From CAVVYJ01 sp963752495 (GTDB taxonomy: Bacteria; Pseudomonadota; Gammaproteobacteria; Burkholderiales; Methylophilaceae), in NCBI GenBank assembly GCA_963752495.1, contig CAVVYJ010000008.1:28905-92904 (forward strand): a stretch of DNA of 64,000 bases, given 5' to 3'. The stretch's first letter is position 1, and each line of letters opens with the position of its first letter. This document shows, one piece after another, positions 48,965 to 59,389 of the stretch. The translations under genes and the position numbers were made by a program. The notes below the pieces were generated by a model that had not been told where the DNA came from, searched no databases, and saw nothing but the letters and a program-made list of their open reading frames with translations.

Positions 48965-49468
48965 TTAACTCAATGCAGCAAGTGCTGCGTCGTAATTAGG
49001 CTCGTTAGCGATTTCAGGTACTAGTTCTATATATTTCACGATATTGTGCTCATCTAACACCATTACAGCACGTGCACATAGACCCGCAAGCTTGCTACTG
49101 TAGATTAGTACGCCGTAATTCATTAAAAAGTCACGACCACGCATGCTCGACAAGTTCACTACATTTTCAATGCCCTCAGCCGCACAAAATCTGCTTTGTG
49201 CGAAAGGTAAATCTGCTGAGATATTGAGCACTACGGTATTATCAAGGCTCGCAGCATGCTTGTTGAAAGCGCGGATAGAGGCTGCGCAAGTTGGTGTATC
49301 AACGCTTGGGAAGATATTAAGCACTTTGCGCTTACCAGCATAAGTTTCAAGTGTTACATCGGCCAGTGCTTTGTCGACTAAGGTAAAGTTTGGGGCGGTA
49401 CTGCCAATTTTGGGTAAGTTGCCGGCAACATCCACAGGATTGCCTTTGAGCGTAACTGAGCTTGACAT
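48965..49468 (-). CDS. tpx: Thiol peroxidase Tpx
   Basis: 167 residues, atypical 2-Cys peroxiredoxin. The peroxidatic Cys is in [16 protein letters not shown] (about 61) and the resolving Cys in [13 protein letters not shown] (about 95), the standard Tpx spacing. It reduces peroxides with thioredoxin, probably in the periplasm or cytoplasm. The frame is intact, with a GGGGAA ribosome site before ATG at 49468. Confidence 0.95.
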   Translation of the reverse strand: MSSSVTLKGNPVDVAGNLPKIGSTAPNFTLVDKALADVTLETYAGKRKVLNIFPSVDTPTCAASIRAFNKHAASLDNTVVLNISADLPFAQSRFCAAEGIENVVNLSSMRGRDFLMNYGVLIYSSKLAGLCARAVMVLDEHNIVKYIELVPEIANEPNYDAALAALS

Positions 49469-49507
49469 GGAATTCCCCTTTCTAGTTATGATGCGCTATC
49501 ATAAAAC

Positions 49508-49538
49508 AAAAAGCACCTGATTTGTACAGGTGCTTTTT
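49508..49538 (-). terminator. Intrinsic terminator after the FIST gene
   Basis: AAAAAGCACCTG, loop ATTTGTA, CAGGTGCTTTTT: a perfect 12-base stem ending in T-runs on both strands. It lies 30 bases beyond the FIST stop codon on the minus strand and upstream of tpx. Confidence 0.85.
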
Positions 49539-49567
49539 TTAAATTGCGAAAAATTGTAAAAAAGATT

Positions 49568-50722
49568 CTAAATAGCTTCGCTTAAATAACCAATCGTCAT
49601 CGTTTGATTATGTAACACGCTGTCGTTAGTGTGTGGGCGTGGTGCTAACTCGCCATAAGAATAAAAGCCGGTAATACTAGTTTGTGGCCCTAATACTTGC
49701 TGCACAAGCTTGACTTCATCGCCCACATTCTCAGCCATGACCAATTTGCGGCCTACACAGCTTACGCACAAAGCAAGCCCAGTTTGATTGGTTTTGTTTC
49801 CGGTTAGGCCATCCAGCACCAAGTTGGCTGCTGCGCCTGCACCTTCAACCAAGCGGTCATGGTTGGTTTGACAAAAACGCACAGTTGAGCCTTCTTCAAC
49901 GTTACCGAAAAAAGTTAAGCTATTATCTGCTGGGCTGAATCCACCCAGTGTGCGAATTTTTTCTACATCTCGCTTGCCGTCTTCAATCACGGCAAGTGGA
50001 AATTTTAAGCCCGTACCTGGCAAGCCTCTTGCAAATGCCTCACCAATGTACATTTTGTATAAAGGCAATGCCGGTTTATCATCCATCTCATAAACCACGT
50101 TTTTAACTGCTTTCGTGATTTTGCGTGGTGGACCATAGGGTTTCCATCCGCCCAGTGCGCCGTTAGAGGTGATAAGCGCATCACCATACAAACCAACAGC
50201 AATTGCCATGCGGTCAGAAATCGTATCGTTGTAAATTTGCAACGTTTTGGTAAATGCGCCGCCATCCCCAGCCAAGCCACCAATAATAGGCACCTCACCC
50301 AACACTGATTGGAAACCGTTGAGCAGTTCCGAGCCGTTTGTATTTAGGCCATCTGCAATGACGATAATAGCGCGTAAACTATCCGCTTTCAGCTGTTTTG
50401 CGAGATTCACCGCAGTGTCAAACGAGTCTTGCATGGAAGAAGTTTTGACCTGAGCCACGCGTTGCATAACTTTTTGCCATTGGATTGCAGTTATTTGAAT
50501 GCTGTCATCAAATACGCCACGTGGGCTGATTTCCCCCGATGTGGTGCAGCCGACGATTTGGGCAGCGGGATAGCGTAATTTTAATACGCCTGCTAGCTTG
50601 CCCTCATTGAATCTTTTTACTGAGCCAAATACAAGCACAAGATTGGCGCCAGAGAGAGGGGAGTTGTTCGGTAAATCTTTCAAAGACAGTTTTGAGTCTA
50701 AAAATTCCTGAGCAATGATCAT
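49568..50722 (-). CDS. FIST-domain sensor protein
   Basis: 384 residues with FIST_N (about 25-210) followed by FIST_C (about 225-370). Diagnostic stretches are ANLVLVFGSVKRFNEGKLAG, VGCTTSGEISPRGVFDD and VLGPQTSITGFYSYGELAP. FIST proteins are thought to bind small ligands such as amino acids and to feed signalling proteins. There are no membrane segments. The gene is divergent from pilG and is preceded by a perfect inverted repeat. Confidence 0.88.
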   Translation of the reverse strand: MIIAQEFLDSKLSLKDLPNNSPLSGANLVLVFGSVKRFNEGKLAGVLKLRYPAAQIVGCTTSGEISPRGVFDDSIQITAIQWQKVMQRVAQVKTSSMQDSFDTAVNLAKQLKADSLRAIIVIADGLNTNGSELLNGFQSVLGEVPIIGGLAGDGGAFTKTLQIYNDTISDRMAIAVGLYGDALITSNGALGGWKPYGPPRKITKAVKNVVYEMDDKPALPLYKMYIGEAFARGLPGTGLKFPLAVIEDGKRDVEKIRTLGGFSPADNSLTFFGNVEEGSTVRFCQTNHDRLVEGAGAAANLVLDGLTGNKTNQTGLALCVSCVGRKLVMAENVGDEVKLVQQVLGPQTSITGFYSYGELAPRPHTNDSVLHNQTMTIGYLSEAI

Positions 50723-50748
50723 TTTTTAATTAACCCTTTTAAGAAGTT

Positions 50749-50773
50749 ACGCGATCAAGACATTTGATCGCGT
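50749..50773. repeat. Perfect 10-bp inverted repeat upstream of the FIST gene
   Basis: ACGCGATCAA, spacer GACAT, TTGATCGCGT. The arms are identical on opposite strands. It ends 26 bases upstream of the FIST start codon in the 256-base divergent region with pilG. It could be an operator or an RNA hairpin in the FIST leader. The rest of the region is AT-rich and must contain both promoters. Confidence 0.6.
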
Positions 50774-50978
50774 TTACTTAAAAACCTAATAATACTTCTC
50801 GTTTTTATTTTGTATTATTAAAGTACCTTATCATGAATATTTGCTAAGGTATTGCAAATTATTACAATATGGGTATTATAAGTAAAGCTTTATTTAGAAT
50901 TATTAGCATTTAGCTGACAATAAAAAAACGTAATTTAATTTTACAGCGTAGCGATTTATAGCTAAGGGGAATATTAAA

Positions 50979-51368
50979 GTGGCTCAAGCAAATATTGTTG
51001 GTACCAAGGTGATGGTCATTGACGATAGCAATACGATACGTCGTAGTGCAGAGCTATTCCTCAAAGCGGCTGGCTGCGAAGTGATCCTGGCGGAAGATGG
51101 TTTTGATGCGCTGGGCAAGATTGCTGACCAGCATCCCCAAGTGATTTTTGTAGATATTATGATGCCGCGTCTTGACGGTTATCAAACCTGTGCACTGATT
51201 AAGCGCAATGCTCGTTTTAAATCTACCCCTGTCATTATGCTTTCTAGTAAGGATGGTCTCTTTGATCGGGCTCGAGGCCGTATGGCCGGCTCGGATCAGT
51301 ATCTAACCAAACCATTTACGCAAGAAACCTTGATCGAGGCCGTGAATAACTATGCAAAAGCATCGTGA
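50979..51368 (+). CDS. pilG: Pil-Chp response regulator PilG
   Basis: 129 residues, single receiver domain. Motifs VMVIDDSNTIRRSAELFLK, phospho-acceptor in VDIMMPRLDGY (about 59), Thr/Ser in MLSSKDGLFDRARGRMAGS and Lys in YLTKPFTQE are almost identical to PilG. PilG controls pilus extension motors. The start is GTG at 50979 with AAGGGGA upstream. It opens the chemosensory operon. Confidence 0.92.
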   Translation: MAQANIVGTKVMVIDDSNTIRRSAELFLKAAGCEVILAEDGFDALGKIADQHPQVIFVDIMMPRLDGYQTCALIKRNARFKSTPVIMLSSKDGLFDRARGRMAGSDQYLTKPFTQETLIEAVNNYAKAS

Positions 51369-51429
51369 AGTTAAATAATTACCAGACTATCATAACGCAG
51401 GCAATTTAATAGATTTTTAGGAGAGTGAG

Positions 51430-51792
51430 ATGGCGATAAGCAAAATTTTGATCGTGGATGATTCGTCAACAGACCGGTTTTATCTAACTGAGCTACTTGA
51501 AGGCGAAGGCTATCAAGTAGTGGCACTAGAAAGCGGTGAGGCCTGTGTGGAAAAGGCGGCTAGCATTAAGCCAGACTTGATTATCATGGATATCATCATG
51601 ACTGGCTTAAGTGGCTTTCAGGCAACACGTTCCCTAAGCAAAGACCCTGCAACAGCTAACGTCCCGGTAATTCTATGTTCGGGCAAGTTGCAAGTGACTG
51701 ACCATACTTGGGCGGCAAAAATGGGGGCAAAAGATTGTATTCAGAAACCAATTGCTAAAGCAGACCTGCAAGCGATTATCGCTAAGTTGTAA
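51430..51792 (+). CDS. pilH: Pil-Chp response regulator PilH
   Basis: 120 residues, single receiver domain: ILIVDDSSTDRFYLTELL, phospho-acceptor in LIIMDIIMTGLSGFQATR (about 53), KDCIQKPIAKADL. The DDSSTDRFYLTELLEGEGY opening is typical of PilH, the counterpart regulator linked to pilus retraction or phosphate drainage. It follows pilG by about 60 bases with AGGAGAG before the ATG. Confidence 0.9.
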   Translation: MAISKILIVDDSSTDRFYLTELLEGEGYQVVALESGEACVEKAASIKPDLIIMDIIMTGLSGFQATRSLSKDPATANVPVILCSGKLQVTDHTWAAKMGAKDCIQKPIAKADLQAIIAKL

Positions 51793-51818
51793 TTAAGCAA
51801 CATTCTTAAAAGTTAGAT

Positions 51819-52343
51819 ATGGCTGAAAAAGTACAACTACGCGACTATCAAAAAAGTATTCTAGATAGATTGGAAAGTGTTAAAAATGCAGGTACTGCGG
51901 TATCTGCAAGCTATTTAGGCGTGGTCATTGGCGGTAAAAATGTGCTGATAGATTTGCAGGACATTAGTGAAACACTGCCGATCGTTGATATTCAGCCGGT
52001 GCCGCTGGTAAAACCTTGGTTTTTGGGGGTTTCTAACGTGCGTGGCGTTTTGTACGCGGTGAATGACTTAGCGCAATTATTGGAAAATACATTTACAAGC
52101 ATTTCATCCAACACTAGGCTCATGCTGATTGGTGAAAGTGTTTCTGCCAATGTAGCTTTTTTGGCAGACAGATTAATTGGTTTGCGTAGTCTGGATGCGA
52201 TGCAAAAAATGCAAGACGAGACTAATGACAGTATTTGCTTGAAGCCAGAGAGCTATGAAGACGCCGAAAAGCGGGTTTGGCACATACTGGATTGCGATCG
52301 ATTGGTGCATTCAAAAGAATTTTCAACACCTTATGCAACATAA
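51819..52343 (+). CDS. pilI: CheW-like adaptor PilI
   Basis: 174 residues with a CheW fold: YLGVVIGGKNVLIDLQDISE and WFLGVSNVRGVLYAVNDLAQ. It couples the PilJ receptor to the PilL kinase. It lies 26 bases after pilH. The later part (NVAFLADRLIGLRSLD) is typical of PilI. Confidence 0.9.
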   Translation: MAEKVQLRDYQKSILDRLESVKNAGTAVSASYLGVVIGGKNVLIDLQDISETLPIVDIQPVPLVKPWFLGVSNVRGVLYAVNDLAQLLENTFTSISSNTRLMLIGESVSANVAFLADRLIGLRSLDAMQKMQDETNDSICLKPESYEDAEKRVWHILDCDRLVHSKEFSTPYAT

Positions 52344-52439
52344 ACAACGCATGTACGGAAGTATCGGTTTTATTAAAATCTATAACGCGAATTACTCAAA
52401 ATTACTTAATAACTATTTATTAGGTTAAAGGAAATCAAC

Positions 52440-54170
52440 ATGGCAATGAATGTTCAGGATTTAATTGGTAAATTAAAATCATTATTCTCTAAGAAATCAT
52501 CAGCGGCGAGCGGTAGTGCGGGATTGGGGCAAGTTGTTGGTCCAATCGTCGGCTTGATTATACTGACTGCTGTGGCTTTCTTTGCGATTAATCAGGTGCG
52601 CGTTGGTGGTCCAGTGTATAACCAAATTAAAACCATTGGCGACTTGCGTGCAGACATGTTGCCGCCACCGCTATTTGTCGTGCAGCCTTATGCTGTGGCT
52701 AATGAAATGTATTTGTCTTTAGCCTCCGGTGATATGGCGCGTTCGACCGCTTTGGAAAAAGAGCTAGCGACAGAAGAGAAAGATTTCAATGAAGCTATTG
52801 GGCGCTGGGATTCAACTGCCTTGCCTAAAGAAATAGGGGGTTCTTACAAGGCAGTGGTTGCCTCTGGTAAAAACTTTTTTAATATTTATCAAACACAATT
52901 TAAGCCTGCATTTAAATCGGGCTCTGCTGAAACAACCTTTGCTGCACTAGGGGAGTTAAGAAAAGCTTATAAAGTAAATTCAGAACTGGTGGAATCGTTC
53001 GTTATCGGCTTGGAGAAAAACGCAAAGCAAACCACGTTAGATATTTCAAAACTTTTGCAATATGCCTTGATAGGCTTGGGTTTGCTGGCAGCGCTGATTG
53101 CCGGCGCGATTTTCGTATTCGGTAAACGTCAGGCGGAAGCAACAAATAGCGCAATGAAGCTGCTGGAAGAAGACGGTCAAAACAACCAACTTGCGGTTTT
53201 GGACTTGCTCGATGAAATGGGCGACCTGTCAGAGGGTGACTTAACTGTGCGTGCGCAGGTGAAGGAAAACATTACAGGTGCGATTGCAGACTCTATTAAC
53301 TATACGATTGATAGTTTGCGCGACGTGGTGACGGAGATTAACCGAGCGTCAGAGCAGGTGAATACGGCGACGAGTGATGCGCAAGGCACGTCAGTAGCGT
53401 TGCTAGAAGCGGCGGAAATGCAATCGCAACAAATTGCTGAAACGACACAAGCAGTTAGTGGTATGACCACTTCGATTTTGCAGGTATCAAGCAACGCGAG
53501 TCAGGCGGCACAGGTGGCGCAGCGCTCGTTACAAGCTGCTACACAAGGTGCGCAAGCGGTGCAGAACACGATTGCAGGTATGAACGGCATTCGCGAACAG
53601 ATTCAGGAAACCTCAAAACGTATTAAACGGTTGGGCGAAAGCTCGCAAGAGATTGGTGAGATTGTGGAGCTGATTTCTGACATTACCGAACAAACCAACA
53701 TTCTGGCGTTGAATGCTGCGATTCAGGCAGCGTCAGCAGGTGAAGCGGGCCGAGGGTTTACGGTGGTTGCGGAAGAGGTGCAGCGCTTGGCGGAACGTTC
53801 ATCTGAGGCGACAAAACAGATTAGCGCGATTGTGAAGACGATTCAGACCGATACGAACAGTGCGGTAGCCGCGATGGAAAAATCAACCGAGGGTGTGGTG
53901 GAAGGGGCAAAACTGTCCGATGCTGCGGGTCAGGCGCTGACGGAGATTGAAACGGTTACAAATAACTTGGCGCGCTTGATTCAATCGATTTCGACCGCGA
54001 CAGAAGCGCAAACTGAAGCGGCATCTAAAGTGACGAATAACATGAAACAAATTCAGGAAATTACAACATTAACGACTGAAGGTACCAAGCAAACAACAGC
54101 ATCGGTTGGACAGCTTACCGCCTTGGCTGAAGATTTGCGTAAGTCAGTTGCTGGTTTTAAATTGTCTTAA
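52440..54170 (+). CDS. pilJ: Methyl-accepting chemotaxis receptor PilJ
   Basis: 576 residues. Membrane helices at about 33-52 and 200-225 enclose a periplasmic sensor (about 55-200, four-helix type; MYLSLASGD). A HAMP-like linker is followed by a long coiled-coil signalling domain with the hairpin tip [20 protein letters not shown] and [18 protein letters not shown]. PilJ senses surface contact or ligands and controls PilL. It is shorter than the P. aeruginosa protein, having one sensor module. Spacing from pilI is about 96 bases. Confidence 0.9.
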   Translation: MAMNVQDLIGKLKSLFSKKSSAASGSAGLGQVVGPIVGLIILTAVAFFAINQVRVGGPVYNQIKTIGDLRADMLPPPLFVVQPYAVANEMYLSLASGDMARSTALEKELATEEKDFNEAIGRWDSTALPKEIGGSYKAVVASGKNFFNIYQTQFKPAFKSGSAETTFAALGELRKAYKVNSELVESFVIGLEKNAKQTTLDISKLLQYALIGLGLLAALIAGAIFVFGKRQAEATNSAMKLLEEDGQNNQLAVLDLLDEMGDLSEGDLTVRAQVKENITGAIADSINYTIDSLRDVVTEINRASEQVNTATSDAQGTSVALLEAAEMQSQQIAETTQAVSGMTTSILQVSSNASQAAQVAQRSLQAATQGAQAVQNTIAGMNGIREQIQETSKRIKRLGESSQEIGEIVELISDITEQTNILALNAAIQAASAGEAGRGFTVVAEEVQRLAERSSEATKQISAIVKTIQTDTNSAVAAMEKSTEGVVEGAKLSDAAGQALTEIETVTNNLARLIQSISTATEAQTEAASKVTNNMKQIQEITTLTTEGTKQTTASVGQLTALAEDLRKSVAGFKLS

Positions 54171-54238
54171 TTTAAGCTCGACTAACTTTCTAATTCGGCT
54201 AGCTTCTTAAATTGACTAAAACCTGGAGTTTTAATTAG

Positions 54239-57200
54239 GTGTCTGAGAATTTTGACATAGGCCCATTAACTTGGGTAAAAGATGAGATAAATCAATCACT
54301 TGACTCTGTTCTGGAAAACTTGAATTCCATACAGACCAATATTCATGACACTTCAGTAATGCGGTTTTCGCAGACTTACTTGTATCAGGCATCGGGTGCG
54401 CTAGACATGGTAGGGTTGGAAGGCTGCAAACGTTTTTGTAGTGAGTTGGAAAAACTTGCAGCGAAACTCGAGAAAAAAGAACTAGAAGCAACACCAGAGA
54501 TGGTTGAGGCTTTTATCAAAGCTGTCAAAACGCTCAAGTATTATATTCAAGAATTACTCAACGGCGCACCGGATATTCCGCTACGCTTATACTCGGTATT
54601 AAATCCCATCGTGGCTGCGCAAGGTGAAACCTTGGATGAAAGTGAGTTATTCTTTCCGGACACCAGCAACAGCGCGCCAAAAGATATCCCTAGCAAAGAG
54701 TTTAGTGATGAAGAATATGCACATTTTATTGTTGAACAGCGCCTGAAGTATCAAAAATCATTGCTAAGTTGGTTGCAAACCAAACAATATAGCGCCGTAG
54801 AGAGTATGCGCGAGGCTGTAAGCAATGTAAGCCAGGCACAACATAAGAGTAGCGCTAAAACATTGTGGTGGGCGGCTAGTGCCTTTACAGAAACATTAGA
54901 GCTGCCAGCAATCGCTGAAAATGCGGCCGCGAAAAAGCTATGTCGCAGACTAGACCAAGAGCTACGTCAGCTTGCCGATGGTGTAAGTAAGCCGCACAAC
55001 AATTTGCTGCGCGACATTTTGTATTTTGTTGCAATCAGTGAGATTGATAAAGATACTGTTTTAAAAGTTAAAGAAGTATTTGCGCTGGATGAATTTGTGG
55101 ATAAGAAATCCTCAGTACGCGTAAGTGCAAGTATGGCAGATGCTAATGAATTAGCGCTTGTAGAAGAGCTAAAAGTTGAGTTGGAAGCGTTGCGTGAGAT
55201 TTGGGACGAGGTTTCAAATACTATCGACTTTAACAAGATTGATGCCGATTCTGATCAAACATTGGTCAATCTGGATAATGTGCTAATTACTAGATTTGCA
55301 GACAGATTGCAATCCGGACATGATTTAGCAAAAAAACTAAGCCAAGATTCAGTTGTAGACTTGGTCGGTGCATTGCTGCAAGCCAGTAATATCCTTCGCG
55401 ACGATAAAAGTAAGGCCAGCCATGCTGCCCTCATAGAAGTAGCTGCAGCGCTGCACATACTTGATAGTACGCTGACACATTACCAGCAATTGGATTCTGG
55501 TGACGTTCAGCACTTGTTATCTGAAATAGAACGTCTGAATGCTATTGCTACTGGGCTTGATTACGATAAGCTGCAGAGTGATCGCACTGGAGAGCTGGAC
55601 CGTGACACGGTTGTTGCCGTTGTTAAAGACATCAAGGCGTCATTAAAAGTGGTTGAGCAGGCCTTGGATACTTATTTCCGTAACCCTGCAGAAAAATCCC
55701 CCCTAACATTAACACCGACACCTTTAAAACAGGTAGCTGCTATTTTCGATATGCTTAATCTGCCGACGCCAATGCAAATTGCGCACACCTGCGGTAACTT
55801 TATTCAATACTTTCAGCAAGATAGCTATGAGCCTAATCAGGCTGATTTTGAGCTCATCGCTGAAAGCTTGAGTATGCTCGGCTTATACGCAGACGAAATG
55901 CCGCGTGTACGACCAGAGTCTGAAGTGGCGTTGGATGGCGCACTACAGCGCCTGAACGATTCGCTCTCAGCTACAGGTATGGAGTTTGCTCAACCAGAAA
56001 ATATAAAAGTAGATACAGCAGTATTGCAAACACATTCAAAAGAAGAAGACTCTGCAGGCGAGGAAGCTACGCAACCTTCGGAAAGCAGTGAAGGCGAAAA
56101 ACTTCTGGATCAAGCGTTTGATCCAGAGCTATTGGATATTTATCTTACTGAAGCTGAAGAGGTGCTTGCGCACATTGCACAAAATCTACAGGCACTGCGA
56201 GTCAATGCAACCGAGCACGAGCCTTTGGTTGAAGTGAGACGCAGTTATCATACGTTAAAAGGCAGTGGTCGCACGGTTGGTCTGGTTGCTTTAGGTGAAG
56301 TGGCTGCAAAAGTCGAAACGTTCTTGAATGGCATTTTAGATAAGAAAGGTATTTTAGAACCTGTTCAAATTGTTAAGCTTGAGGAAATCACTGCACAATT
56401 TGCGGCTTGGGCCGCAGAGCTAAGAGCCAATAATCAAGTTCAAGTAGCGCAGGCTTACTGGGTTGGTAAAGTGGCAGCACTTTCGCAACCAGCAGAAACG
56501 CAAGCAAGTGATAAGAAAAAACCTGCTAAGAAACCAGAATCTCATGTATTAATTGCAGGTACGCGCAAACTTAGCCGGGCACTCTATGATATTTTCATCA
56601 ACGAGAGCATGCAAAATATCACGATTTTGGAGCAGGATGTCGCCAAGATTACCGAGAAGAAGACCACGCAACCAGCAAAAGCAGCGCGCCATGCTGTGCA
56701 TACCTTGGCAAGTAACGCCTTAGCGGCAGAATTTACACCCATGGGGGAGCTTTGCCGCGCACTTGAGCATTGGCTTGACGAGGTGCATGGTGCATGGCTA
56801 CCGCAACATTTGGTGCTTTATGCGAATGTGGTAAAGGTAGTTGCTAGCTCAGTGGCAAAAAGCCTCCGAGCTCAAAAACCCACGCTCAGCAAAAGCGTTG
56901 ATTAAAGTGCTTAATGATGCTTCAGAGCAGGCTAAGAAAACTAAAGAATTGTCTCAAGAAGCAGAGCAACTATCGCATATTGAGGAAATAGCGGCTGATG
57001 AAGTAATGCCGGAAACGATTACGGAAGAAATCGAAAATACGGACATTGAGTTGAAGCTGGTTACAGAGTCACGCCCATTGCGTGCGGATAATCAGCTTGA
57101 TAAAACAGCTGTCGACCAAGAGTTGCTGACAATGTTTATTGATGAGGCACATGAAATTCTGCCTGAAATCGGTTCGGAATTACGCGCTTGGCGTTCAAAC

Positions 57201-59303
57201 CCAAAAGCTAAAGATCATCCTGAGGCGCTACAACGTTCATTGCATACGCTAAAAGGTAGCGCGCGTATGGCTGGGCAGGCAGTAATTGGTGACATTGCAC
57301 ATGATTTTGAGGAGCAAGTGATACGCTCAATGAAGCGTTCCCCAAGTGCGGACGACTTTGAGCATATGTTCGTTGATCTGGACAAAATCGGTGGATTTTT
57401 TGAGTCTACAGTTGATGATGCTCCGGAAGAGACAGTTAATTTACTCAATAATGATGATGCGCAACCCTCAGGTCGTGCCACAGATCGTAAGGCGCAATAC
57501 TTGCGTATGCGGGCTGATACACTTGACCGGCTAATTAATGAGGCAGGTGAGATTTCGATTATCCGTTCCCGTATGGACAGAGAGCTTGTTGGCTTTAAGC
57601 ACTATTCCAATGATCTGACCGAAAGTCTGGGGCGTTTACGCGGCTATTTGCGTGAGCTGGAGATTGAGGCTGAAACACAAATGCAGTCGCGCATGAGCAT
57701 CTTACAAGAATCTAACGAAGCATTTGACCCGCTGGAGTTTGACCGCTTTACACGCCTGCAAGAGTTAACACGGATGATTGCCGAAAGCGTCAATGACGTG
57801 GGTACGATTCAGCATGGGCTGCTTTCCAATTTGGATCAGACCGAAGCCGCGCTACAGCAGCAAAACCGTATGAACCGAGATTTGCAACAAGGCTTATTGG
57901 GTGTGCGTATGCTGCCGTTTAAGCAAATTGCCGACCGTATGCAGCGTATTGTGAGACAGACCGCGCGTGAACTTAAGAAAAAAGTGGATTTAGAGATTGT
58001 TGGTGAAGATACCGAGATTGACCGCAGTGTGTTAGATAAACTAGGCGCGCCGTTAGAGCACCTATTGCGTAATGCTGTTGCGCACGGTATCGAGTTGCCG
58101 GCTGAGCGCAAAGCACAAGGCAAGCCGGAAATGGGCACAATACGATTGGAAGTGCGCACACAACATGATGAAATTCAACTTAAAATCAGCGATGATGGTG
58201 CCGGCGTCAATTTGGCTAAAGTAAAAGAAAAAGCCATTAAAAATAAACTATTAAATGAAGATGCTGACGTTACTGAACAAGCGTTGCTGGAAGTAATTTT
58301 TGAGACAGGCTTCTCAACAGCAGATAAAGTAACGCAGATTTCCGGCCGCGGCGTGGGTCTGGATGTGGTGCGTAACGATATCAGTGGCCTTGGCGGTCGT
58401 GTGGATTTGGCAAGTGAATTTGGTAAAGGCGCAGTTTTTAACGTTTATCTCCCGGTAACGCAATCCGTGGCGCAAGTACTGATGGTGCGGGCTGGGGCTG
58501 GCGTTTATGCATTGCCAGTGGCCATGATTGAACAAGCGCAGAAAATCAAAAGAAACGACTTGCTAGCTGCATATAGCAGTGGAGAAATTAGTTGGGCAGA
58601 TAATAAATATCCGATACACCATCTTGCTAAGTTGCTAGACCATCAGGAACACCAAATAGAAGATTCCACTTATGCGTCTGTACTGCTACTGCGAAGCGGT
58701 GCTTACACGGTGGCGCTACATATTGATGAGGTAATTGGCAACCAAGAGGTGGTGATGAAGCCCATCGGCGTACAGCTTGCGCGTGTACCCGGTATTGTGG
58801 GTGCGACTGTTGCGGGCGACGGAAATATTGTACTCATCATTAACCCGGTGCTTATTGCTAACCGGGAAATACTTTCTGCGGGTAACATTTCGGTTAAATC
58901 AGTTAAGCGTGCAACTGCCAAAGTGGTTGAAAAGGTACGTGCGCTGGTGGTGGATGATTCACTTACTATGCGTAAAGTATTAGGCCGACTGCTTGAGCGC
59001 GAAGGTTACGAAGTATTGGTAGCAAAAGATGGGATGGATGCCATGCAGATGCTGCAGGAAACCACTCCGGACATTATTCTTACCGATATTGAAATGCCGC
59101 GTATGGATGGCTTCGGCTTGTCCAGAAACATCCGTGACGATGTGCGCACCGCCAATACGCCGCTTATTATGATTAGCTCGCGTACCGCTGATAAACATCA
59201 AAATCTGGCCAAAGAAATTGGTGTAGATGCATTCTTTGGTAAGCCGGTGCAGGATGAGGAATTGATTAGCAAAATGAAAGAATTGCTCGCAATTAAAAAG
59301 TAA
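54239..59303 (+). pseudogene. pilL: Hybrid chemosensory histidine kinase PilL/ChpA, one frameshift
   Basis: Two frames, 54239-56905 and a frame in phase to 59303, form one gene of about 1687 codons. The shift falls around 56871-56880; removing one A from CAAAAACC restores AQNPRSAKALIKVLND. The second frame has no convincing start (TTG, no ribosome site). Order of domains: an N-terminal Hpt-like domain without the His (YLYQASGALDMVG), other helical domains, an Hpt with His in SYHTLKGSGR (about 670), a degenerate Hpt (AVHTLASNAL), an Hpt with LHTLKGSARM, then dimerisation, HATPase (GVRMLPFKQIADRM; GRGVGLDVVR), CheW and a receiver (ALVVDDSLTMRKVLGRLL, LTDIEMPRMDGF). The start is GTG at 54239 with CCTGGAG upstream. 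It should be the central kinase of the pil cluster. Confidence 0.85.
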
Positions 59304-59323
59304 TTTGAAAAGAAAGACTTAAC

Positions 59324-59353
59324 AAAAAACCGTGTTTTAAGACGCGGTTTTTT
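59324..59353 (+). terminator. Intrinsic terminator after pilL
   Basis: AAAAAACCGTG, loop TTTTAAGA, CGCGGTTTTTTT: an 11-base stem with one G-T pair and a final T-run. It ends the chemosensory operon before dnaE. Confidence 0.85.
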
Positions 59354-59389
59354 TATTTTCAACGTGAATTTTGCGGGTAAAATGTCCGC

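Noticed and set aside
56841..59303. The second pilL frame as a separate cheA-type gene
   Set aside because: It begins with a TTG with no ribosome site, and the preceding frame ends at exactly the place where the protein should continue; a one-base shift is simpler.
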